Source of the DNA: Oscillospiraceae bacterium
GTDB lineage: Bacteria; Bacillota; Clostridia; Oscillospirales; Ruminococcaceae
Reading direction: 5' to 3'
Assembly: GCA_017555565.1 (NCBI GenBank)
Contig: JAFZGF010000038.1
Coordinates: forward strand, 1-47,313
Length of the DNA: 47,313 nt
In this document: piece after piece, positions 41,157-47,313 of the stretch
Position numbering within the stretch: the stretch's first letter is position 1
Layout of the letters: the number at the start of each line of letters is the position of its first letter
Notes under the pieces: generated by a model
The model's database searches: none
Told to the model about the DNA's origin: nothing
The model's input: the letters and a program-made list of their open reading frames with translations, nothing else
Position numbers and translations under genes: made by a program

Positions 41157-42446
41157 ATGAAAGTTTGTTTTTTTACATTAGGTTGTAAAGTTAACCAGCA
41201 GGAAACTGCTGCTATGATAAATATATTCAAAAAAGCCGGATATGAAGTTGTACACGGCGAAGAAGCTGCTGATGTTTATGTGGTAAACAGCTGTACTGTA
41301 ACACTGAACGGTGACAGAAAGAGTATCCAATGGATAAGACGTGCAAGAAGGCAAAATCCTGATGCTGTAATCGCCCTGTGCGGCTGTATGCCACAGGCTT
41401 TCCCGCAGAAAGCAATCGATGTGCAGGAAGCCGATATTATTATCGGCAGTAAAGGCAAAGGTGAAATACTGAATCTTGTAAATCAGTTCAAAGAAAACAG
41501 AGAACGACACATTGACATTATTCCACATAGCGAAAAAGACAAGTTTGAAGAGCTGGCAAGTGAAACCGATGCTCTGCATACAAGGGCATTTTTGAAAATC
41601 CAGGATGGCTGCAACAGGGAATGTGCATATTGCATCATTCCTAAAGCAAGGGGCCGTGTGCGCTCAAGACCTGTGGACAGCATAGTTGCCGAAGCAAAGA
41701 AAATGGCTGCTGCAGGCCACAAGGAAATTGTGCTGACAGGGGTAAATATCTCCTGCTATGGCCAGGACCTGGGCAACAATGTGTGTGATGCCATTGAAGC
41801 TGTGGCTGAAATAGACGAAGTAAAAAGAGTGCGTCTGGGTAGCCTGGAGCTGGATTTGTTCACAGATGAAATGCTGGTAAGAATGAGCAAAGTGGAAAAA
41901 TTCTGCCCTCATTTCCACCTTTCACTGCAGAGCGGCAGTGACAAGACACTGAAAAATATGAACCGACTGTATGACACTCAGCTGTATACAGATATGATGA
42001 ACCGACTGAGAGAACTGTTTGACAAGCCAAGCTTTACAACAGATATCATTGTTGGTTTTCCACAGGAAAGTGAAAAGGATTTTCTTGACAGTGTAGCTTA
42101 TATGCAGAAATGCCGCTTTATGAGAGTGCACTGCTTCTCCTACTCACAGAGACCTGGTACAAAAGGTGCTGAAATGAGCGGCCAGATTGATAATGCTACA
42201 AAGAGTGAAAGAAACAGAATTATGACTTTTAAGTCTGAACAGGTGCGCGATTCTGTTTATGCAGAATATATTGGCTTTGAAGAAGAAGCCCTGCTGGAGC
42301 AGAAAACTGCTGACGGGTATTTTACAGCATACACAAAACGCTATATCCCTGTACTGGTAAAGGACAACGGGTATAATGCAGGCGATATTGTGAAGATAAG
42401 ACTGACAGGTATAGATGGCGGTAAAATGAGTTGTGAAGTGATTTAA
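41157..42446 (+). CDS. mtaB: tRNA t6A37 methylthiotransferase
   Basis: A 429-residue radical SAM enzyme that converts t6A37 to ms2t6A in ANN-decoding tRNAs. N-terminal cluster cysteines Cys10, Cys46 and Cys77 (in CGCMPQ), then the radical SAM triad Cys152-x3-Cys156-x2-Cys159 (CNRECAYC), the HFHLSLQSGSDKTL segment, and a C-terminal TRAM domain ending in VKIRLTGID. The opening TLGCKVNQQET separates it from MiaB and RimO. Monocistronic. Confidence 0.95.
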   Translation: MKVCFFTLGCKVNQQETAAMINIFKKAGYEVVHGEEAADVYVVNSCTVTLNGDRKSIQWIRRARRQNPDAVIALCGCMPQAFPQKAIDVQEADIIIGSKGKGEILNLVNQFKENRERHIDIIPHSEKDKFEELASETDALHTRAFLKIQDGCNRECAYCIIPKARGRVRSRPVDSIVAEAKKMAAAGHKEIVLTGVNISCYGQDLGNNVCDAIEAVAEIDEVKRVRLGSLELDLFTDEMLVRMSKVEKFCPHFHLSLQSGSDKTLKNMNRLYDTQLYTDMMNRLRELFDKPSFTTDIIVGFPQESEKDFLDSVAYMQKCRFMRVHCFSYSQRPGTKGAEMSGQIDNATKSERNRIMTFKSEQVRDSVYAEYIGFEEEALLEQKTADGYFTAYTKRYIPVLVKDNGYNAGDIVKIRLTGIDGGKMSCEVI

Positions 42447-42471
42447 TAATACAAACTGAGTAAAATAATAA

Positions 42472-42505
42472 AAAAGACAAGGTGTAAAACCTTGTCTTTT
42501 CTTTT
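42472..42505. terminator. Bidirectional terminator after mtaB
   Basis: Perfect 12-bp stem AAAAGACAAGGT / ACCTTGTCTTTT with a 5-base loop. T-rich in both directions. A near copy of the stem occurs at 44490-44516. Confidence 0.9.
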
Positions 42506-42515
42506 ATTGTGTGTC

Positions 42516-42537
42516 GGTACGATGTAATCGCCGTACC
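42516..42537. repeat. Short inverted repeat after the first lipoprotein gene
   Basis: Perfect 6-bp repeat GGTACG / CGTACC with a 10-base loop, between the mtaB terminator and the lipoprotein stop. No T run of its own; it may add to termination. Confidence 0.4.
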
Positions 42538-42554
42538 CTGCCGCAAAAGTTAAT

Positions 42555-43334
42555 TTATTGTGAAATATAGTCTCTGAACCGTGGACTGTTTTCTTTCAAA
42601 ACCTCTTCTATAGAGTAGAAATCAAGCTTTACTGCATTATCTCTTGTCAGATGTTTATATCTTTCCCATTGTTTTTCATATTCATCTTCTGTAACTTTCT
42701 GGCCGTTATAGTCATAATGTTCCGTATCAGGGTCACCAGTCATCATTCTTCCAAAAGTAAATTCCCTTGCTGTGCCATCTTTATATATTTCTGTTACAAA
42801 TATAATCAGACCTGTTGTGCTGTGGTAATAAATTATAGTATTGGGATATACATAAAAAGATCCGTGCATTCCGTTGCCCATATTGGCCGGAATATTAATG
42901 ACTTCACCATCCCTATATGTATAAACATATTTATGTATTCCTGCTTCATTTATACTCAGAAAAAGCTCTGGCACATCATCTCCGGTGATATCATATATGG
43001 CATAATCAGGGCAGTATTCATCCCAGTCCGAATAAAATAATTCGTTACGGATTTTTTCATTGTAAGCATTTATTGCCCGATTATATTCATTGCTGCAGCT
43101 TGTATCTGTTGCCAGAAAAACAACATCTTTTGCCATATCTTTCAATACATCTGTATGTAATGACTGTTCTTCCTGTGGTTGAGATGAAACACTGTTGCTT
43201 TCAAACTGTGATGAAGTTGGCGCCTGTGGCTGGGAAGCGGTTTGTTCTGACTGACCACAACCGCCAACCAATAAACTGAATAGCAATATAAACACCAAAC
43301 CAATATTTTTTATCATCTGCATTTTATCTTTCAT
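42555..43334 (-). CDS. Lipoprotein with Ser/Gln linker, unknown (A)
   Basis: A 259-residue predicted lipoprotein. The signal peptide ends in a lipobox LVGGC with Cys26, followed by a Ser/Gln/Pro linker (about 27-58) and a globular part of about 200 residues. The segment YAIYDITGDDVPELFLSI resembles the Asp-rich loop of VCBS/FG-GAP or dockerin-like calcium sites. It starts two bases after the stop of lipoprotein B, with which it shares the signal and linker style, so the two may be distant paralogues. Function unknown. Confidence 0.82.
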   Translation of the reverse strand: MKDKMQMIKNIGLVFILLFSLLVGGCGQSEQTASQPQAPTSSQFESNSVSSQPQEEQSLHTDVLKDMAKDVVFLATDTSCSNEYNRAINAYNEKIRNELFYSDWDEYCPDYAIYDITGDDVPELFLSINEAGIHKYVYTYRDGEVINIPANMGNGMHGSFYVYPNTIIYYHSTTGLIIFVTEIYKDGTAREFTFGRMMTGDPDTEHYDYNGQKVTEDEYEKQWERYKHLTRDNAVKLDFYSIEEVLKENSPRFRDYISQ

Positions 43335-43336
43335 CT

Positions 43337-44467
43337 CTATTCCAGTCCGTTTTCAGTAATATCAATAACCCGTATTGAATAACCTATTGAGGATACATAA
43401 TTATTTTCTCTTACAATTTCTGCTGTGCCATCTCCATCCACATCGCCTATAAAAAAGTGTGGTCTGTATCTCAGAATATTGACACTGTTGTCATTGTTCG
43501 CATAGTTTGTATATATGGAGTATGTTTCTATATTGCCTTCCCGGTTATACTGATATGTATTGTATTCAAATCCGCCAAAATCTTCGCTGTCATAATTATC
43601 AGAAGGCTTTACAAATGAACAATTTACATTGTTCGGGTACTGTTTATGGTTCAGTGAATCCTTTGAAACTGTAAAATCATAATACGAATCAAGTTTAACA
43701 TATTTGTCCCCTATAAAAACAGCTGTCATACGATATACAGTATTTTTATTGCCTGCAGGTAAAGACGTGTCGGTTTCTTCCTTTTCGGCCCAGGCCACAT
43801 TGTCAGCTTCAACAATGGCACAATCCATATCATTGTATTTAAACAACCAGGCATCTGAAATTAATATTGGAACCTTTGTCCCGTACAATTCCTGCCGTTT
43901 TTTATCAAAATAATCAATCCATTTCTGTTGTGGCATTTCTTCTGTATCACCCCTGTAACTGATATATTTCACATCAGCTGTAAAAATATCCCAGTCACCA
44001 TTGGTTTTGGCAATTATAGCATTCCCAAGTTTTCCATAGTTTGTTGAATCCGGATGATAATAATCCTTTGCATAAAGGTTTACTGCGTCTTTTCTTTCCC
44101 ATGCATCATAGTCAACTTCGGGATAATAGCCGTTCATTCCCCATCCTTTTTCTTCGTCTACACGCCTGAGTTGCTGACCATCAACTGTGTATGAAACAGG
44201 TTGATAATATACATCACCATACCCTTCCCAAGGTAAAAGAAAATCCGTATCTACAAATGTATACAAGACATTGTCAGATATTACAGCAGACTGTTCTGTT
44301 TTTTCTGACTGTGGTGTAACTGTACTTTCCTGCTGTAAAGAAACACTGCTGCTTTCCATCCGTGAAGAAGATGGAGACTGCGGATGTGAGCTGGGTTGTT
44401 CTTCTGCGCAGGAACTTATAAGTAAAAGTATCGGCAGCATCAAAAAGCAAATTAACTTTTTTATCAT
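43337..44467 (-). CDS. Lipoprotein with Ser/Gln linker, unknown (B)
   Basis: A 376-residue predicted lipoprotein. Start at 44467 (MIKKLICFLMLPILLLISSC; lipid on Cys20), with AAGGAAAA before it; an upstream in-frame ATG is less likely. A Ser/Pro/Gln linker (about 21-65) leads to a large Tyr- and Asp-rich globular part. Near the C-terminus GDVDGDGTAEIVRE is a good match to a calcium-binding DxDxDG loop as in VCBS or FG-GAP repeats. Paired with lipoprotein A in one transcript. No function recognised. Confidence 0.84.
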   Translation of the reverse strand: MIKKLICFLMLPILLLISSCAEEQPSSHPQSPSSSRMESSSVSLQQESTVTPQSEKTEQSAVISDNVLYTFVDTDFLLPWEGYGDVYYQPVSYTVDGQQLRRVDEEKGWGMNGYYPEVDYDAWERKDAVNLYAKDYYHPDSTNYGKLGNAIIAKTNGDWDIFTADVKYISYRGDTEEMPQQKWIDYFDKKRQELYGTKVPILISDAWLFKYNDMDCAIVEADNVAWAEKEETDTSLPAGNKNTVYRMTAVFIGDKYVKLDSYYDFTVSKDSLNHKQYPNNVNCSFVKPSDNYDSEDFGGFEYNTYQYNREGNIETYSIYTNYANNDNSVNILRYRPHFFIGDVDGDGTAEIVRENNYVSSIGYSIRVIDITENGLE

Positions 44468-44489
44468 ATTATTTTCCTTATATAACACA

Positions 44490-44516
44490 GACAAGGCATC
44501 ACAGGATACCTTGTCT
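44490..44516. terminator. Stem-loop after the SGNH gene
   Basis: Stem AGACAAGG / CCTTGTCT with an 11-base loop, between the SGNH stop and lipoprotein B. The T run is on the plus strand (TTTTTG), while the genes here are on the minus strand, so it may not end the SGNH transcript well. Confidence 0.4.
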
Positions 44517-44523
44517 TTTTGTT

Positions 44524-46959
44524 TTATTCTGTTGTTTCTGGGACTGGCGCAGGATCTGCAGGTTGTTCAGGTATTGGTTGTGGATGCTGTGTGTGCTCTG
44601 TAGAACCGCATTCTGGGCAATGAGTTGCTGTGCAATTTACAGCATTGCACCAGGAACAGTGATTTTCTGCTGTATGACCTTCACCGCCGCAGGAAGCACA
44701 TTTTATAACCGGAACAGGTACATCTGTAATAACCACAACACAGGTTGCAGACCGGCCGCCCACAGTTACAGTAACTGTATCTGTAAGTGTACCAGATGGG
44801 CTGGTAAGGTCGCTGCGCACAGTCACTGTGCCACCGCTTACAGAAACATAGCCGTTGGCAGATGACCAGCTGGCAGTTGTGTCCACCCCTTCAGGTCTGT
44901 CTGGAAAAGCCAGTACAGGGGTTGCGGTAAGTGTGGCTGTACCACCAGGTGTCAATGTAATTTCACCGTTTGACAGTGAAACGGATTTCACATAGTTAGG
45001 TTCCTGTTTTACAACAATTGTAATCTTGGCCGTGCAATTGCCTACTGTGCAGGTAATTTCTGCAGTACCAGCAGAGTTTGCTACAACAGCACCTTCGGAT
45101 ACTGTAGCAACGGATGTGTCACTGCTGGACCATTTTGCCGCTTTGCTTTCAGTTGTATCAGCAGGATTATATGCTACTGTCAGCTGTGTCTTTTCGCCTT
45201 CAAACAGTTCTGTAGTGCCAGACAGAGAAATGCTTTCAAGTGGTTTAGGCCGTGTCACATTGACAGTATGCTGTGCAGTAAATCCATCAAGTGTAGCTGT
45301 GATTACTGCTGTGCCTTCCTTTTTAGCTGTAACTTTACCGCCTGCAACAACTGTAGCAACTGATTCATCACTTGAGGACCATACTGTGTTATTGACATCA
45401 GCAGAAGCACCTGCTGGTTTCAATTCAGCTTTAAGCTGAACTGTACCGCCCACCATAACGGCGCTGTCACCAGAAATTGAAATACCTTCCAATGGCTGAT
45501 TTACAACTACATCACATACTGTGTATATTTTATTACCCAATATTGAAGCGATAATCTGTGTTTTACCACCATTTACTGCTGTTACATTACCATTTTCATC
45601 AACTTTGGCAATTGAGGAATCTTCACTTGTCCAAGTCACCGTCCTATCGCCTCTAAATGCAGCTGTAATATCAGCTGTAAGCTGTTTTGACTGACCTTTA
45701 TCAAGTTTTATTGATTTTGTCAGATTTCCGTCTGCTTTAATTCCAAGCCCTACTTTAGCAAAGTTGGCTGTGATTACAATTTCTGTTACATTTTCATCAA
45801 CCTTAGGTACTGTAAATGTTACTGAATCTTCTGATGTAGAAGAAAGGCCTTCTACATTGCAGGACCAGCCTGTAAACACGCCACCGTTTTCTGTTACTGG
45901 AACAGCTCTTACTGGCTGTGATGTAATTGTGCGCTTGATTTTCTGTTCAACTTCACCTTCTACCCTGCCCAGGTTAACATCTGATGACTGGAAAACAATT
46001 CTGATTCTTGTTCCACGTACTGCGATAGGGTCTTCACTGATAACACCTGTAGGGGTTTCCTCTCTTTCAGGCACTTTTTTCAGTGGTTTAGGGCGTTTGT
46101 CTTCAGTGATATATGCGTGAGTGCGGAAGTATTCAAACATTGCGTCCATTCCCAACTTACTGAGATGAACACCATCGCCTATTGTGTAATCTTTTTTTGC
46201 AAAGCCTGTTTTTTCATCTTTCAATGCTTCTGCAGAGTTGATAAACTTATATCCCTCTTCTTTTGCCATTTCGGACAAAGCCTTGTTCATCTTGTCGATT
46301 GTCTGCATTGTGATGGCTGTGTTTTCACGTTCTTTGTCAACAGGAGGGATAGAGTTGATTATAATTTCAGCGTAAGGATAGGCCTTTTTGATGGCATTGA
46401 GGCCATCTTTATACATTTTTATAAAATCTTCAACAGTAAAGCCAAGAGTATTGTTTGTACCATATGTAATGATAATACGCTGTGGCTGGATAATCTTTAC
46501 AGCTTCGGGTACCGTTACAGCTTCTTTATATCCTTTAAAATATGTCATTTTAAGATTTGGAATATGTTGTACCCCCATCGATACAGCAGCTACTACATTG
46601 TTCCAGGTGGTGTGACCATAAACCTGGGTACGAACTGTGTTGGAGTCGCCTATAAAGAGAGTGTTGTCTATATATTCCTGGCCAGCATCCTCTGTTTCCA
46701 TAAGGATTGTATTGCCCAGCTGTTCAACATCAAGGGCTTCCTGGTCTTTATCGTAGGACTGGTCCAGCTCGTTTTCAACATATTCGTCAACTATGTCATT
46801 ATTCCCGCCGCAAGCTACCATAAATATTGGCAACATAAGAGCCGCAAGGGCAACTGCTATTATGCCTATATGCAATTTGCTACCGGATTTAGCCTGGCGG
46901 AATATGTATTTAATGCTTTTTGAAATATTGTTTTTCTTATTTGATTTTTTGCCTGACAT
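44524..46959 (-). CDS. Secreted SGNH/GDSL hydrolase with Ig-like domains and Cys/His-rich tail
   Basis: An 811-residue surface protein. A basic N-terminus leads into a span (about 29-49) ending in MVAC50, a possible lipobox with an unusually long n-region. SGNH domain 98-285: GDSN with Ser106, GTNN (167-170), and DGVH with Asp262 and His265. Then a linker, a beta-rich domain (about 312-402) and four Big_2/Ig-like domains (about 410-487, 490-570, 573-650, 656-745). The end is a Cys/His cluster (754-791, C-x2-C-x4-H-x5-C first) and a Pro-rich acidic tail, the same as in PrkC. SGNH enzymes deacylate esters; a cell-wall or glycan O-acetyl target is a guess. Start chosen by GGAGAA at 46959. Confidence 0.9.
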   Translation of the reverse strand: MSGKKSNKKNNISKSIKYIFRQAKSGSKLHIGIIAVALAALMLPIFMVACGGNNDIVDEYVENELDQSYDKDQEALDVEQLGNTILMETEDAGQEYIDNTLFIGDSNTVRTQVYGHTTWNNVVAAVSMGVQHIPNLKMTYFKGYKEAVTVPEAVKIIQPQRIIITYGTNNTLGFTVEDFIKMYKDGLNAIKKAYPYAEIIINSIPPVDKERENTAITMQTIDKMNKALSEMAKEEGYKFINSAEALKDEKTGFAKKDYTIGDGVHLSKLGMDAMFEYFRTHAYITEDKRPKPLKKVPEREETPTGVISEDPIAVRGTRIRIVFQSSDVNLGRVEGEVEQKIKRTITSQPVRAVPVTENGGVFTGWSCNVEGLSSTSEDSVTFTVPKVDENVTEIVITANFAKVGLGIKADGNLTKSIKLDKGQSKQLTADITAAFRGDRTVTWTSEDSSIAKVDENGNVTAVNGGKTQIIASILGNKIYTVCDVVVNQPLEGISISGDSAVMVGGTVQLKAELKPAGASADVNNTVWSSSDESVATVVAGGKVTAKKEGTAVITATLDGFTAQHTVNVTRPKPLESISLSGTTELFEGEKTQLTVAYNPADTTESKAAKWSSSDTSVATVSEGAVVANSAGTAEITCTVGNCTAKITIVVKQEPNYVKSVSLSNGEITLTPGGTATLTATPVLAFPDRPEGVDTTASWSSANGYVSVSGGTVTVRSDLTSPSGTLTDTVTVTVGGRSATCVVVITDVPVPVIKCASCGGEGHTAENHCSWCNAVNCTATHCPECGSTEHTQHPQPIPEQPADPAPVPETTE

Positions 46960-47063
46960 TATAATTCTCCATAAAATCAATATCTTGTTTAATATATAAT
47001 ACACTAATTTCGACAAAAAAGAAAGATATTAATTATTAAGTGACTGTTTTGTTACTTTTTAGG

Positions 47064-47095
47064 CAAAATAAAAATCCCCCGATTTCTCGGGGGAT
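47064..47095 (-). terminator. Terminator of the rplQ operon
   Basis: Perfect 9-bp stem ATCCCCCGA / TCGGGGGAT with a TTTC loop; on the minus strand TTTTTATTTTG follows. It ends the ribosomal-protein operon before the SGNH gene. Confidence 0.92.
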
Positions 47096-47119
47096 GTATA
47101 ATTATATTTATCTAATGGA

Positions 47120-47313
47120 TTAAACCAGTTCGATGATTGCCATTTCAGCAGCGTCACCACGACGTGGGCCGATTTTGATGATTCTTGTGTAACCACCGTT
47201 GCGGTCTTCGTATTTTGGTGCGATTTCGTCAAAAACTTTTTTTGCTACTTCTTCTTTTGTGATGTAGCTGTATACCTGTCTCTTTGAGTGCAGAGTATTT
47301 GTCTTGCCGAGTG
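47120..47313 (-). CDS. rplQ: 50S ribosomal protein L17, C-terminal fragment
   Basis: The last 63 codons of a gene that enters from the right edge. The translation includes [20 protein letters not shown], then [20 protein letters not shown] and ends MAIIELV, the typical C-terminus of bacterial L17. It is normally the last gene of the alpha operon after rpoA, which fits the terminator directly downstream; the SGNH gene then begins a new unit. Confidence 0.96.
   Translation of the reverse strand, partial: LGKTNTLHSKRQVYSYITKEEVAKKVFDEIAPKYEDRNGGYTRIIKIGPRRGDAAEMAIIELV

Noticed and set aside
46117-46923. 268-codon plus-strand frame opposite the SGNH gene
   Set aside because: Antisense shadow of the SGNH catalytic region; composition is that of a reverse-frame artefact.
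1-47313. CRISPR arrays, prophage, transposons, integrases, attachment sites
   Set aside because: None of the marker genes or direct-repeat patterns was seen; the window is mostly housekeeping.

Overview
The window reads as one stretch of chromosome from an anaerobic, spore-forming, low-GC Gram-positive bacterium of the class Clostridia. The signs are AT-rich intergenic DNA, Shine-Dalgarno sites of the AGGAGG type, near-consensus sigma-A promoters, U-tract terminators, sporulation genes (GerW/YtfJ type, CotF-like coat protein), the PrkC/PrpC kinase-phosphatase pair and zinc-ribbon forms of L28 and L32. Family or genus cannot be fixed from the sequence alone; an Oscillospirales-like gut organism is a guess. 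There is no prophage, insertion sequence, CRISPR array, tRNA or rRNA. Nearly all genes lie on the minus strand.

Layout, left to right. 1-1372: end of a BMP-type ABC importer locus (ATPase fragment and lipoprotein), each with its own promoter and separated by a terminator. 1622-1768: a lone 48-residue membrane peptide on the plus strand. 1804-14619: a housekeeping operon read right to left, yicC-remA-gmk-priA-def-fmt-yugP-rsmB-rlmN-prpC-prkC-rsgA-thiN. It is the Firmicute order but lacks rpoZ, coaBC and rpe. 14807-19247: a second operon, M50 protease-scpA-scpB-DUF2953-gerW-rluB-two small unknown genes, with a clear promoter at its head. 19541-21288 (plus strand): rpmB, a short YitT-type protein, and thiT behind a TPP riboswitch with a terminator.

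21324-32811: a DegV protein, a zinc-ribbon protein, a SigH-like sigma factor, a MATE exporter with a 5'-terminal mRNA hairpin, a three-gene cytoplasmic molybdoenzyme system (FAD/NAD oxidoreductase, Mo catalytic subunit, 16-cysteine ferredoxin), an AbgB-like M20 amidohydrolase followed by two small polytopic membrane proteins, and two spore-coat type genes. 32927-33505: an odd plus-strand gene with Gly-Tyr-Asn pentad repeats. 33547-39646: plsY, der, DUF512, rpmF, DUF177, a small P-loop protein and pgi. 39770-47313: dacF, mtaB (plus), two related lipoproteins, a large secreted SGNH hydrolase with Ig-like domains, and the end of rplQ.

The most striking signal is that two unrelated surface proteins more than 40 kb apart, the PASTA kinase PrkC and the SGNH hydrolase, end in the same architecture: a run of Cys/His knuckles (first knuckle C-x2-C-x4-H-x5-C in both) followed by a Pro-rich acidic tail. 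Both tails are predicted to be outside the membrane. This looks like an undescribed extracellular metal-binding or wall-associated module. Other points of interest are the molybdoenzyme trio with no Tat signal or membrane anchor, the hydrolase plus two-membrane-protein cassette, and the GYN-repeat protein.
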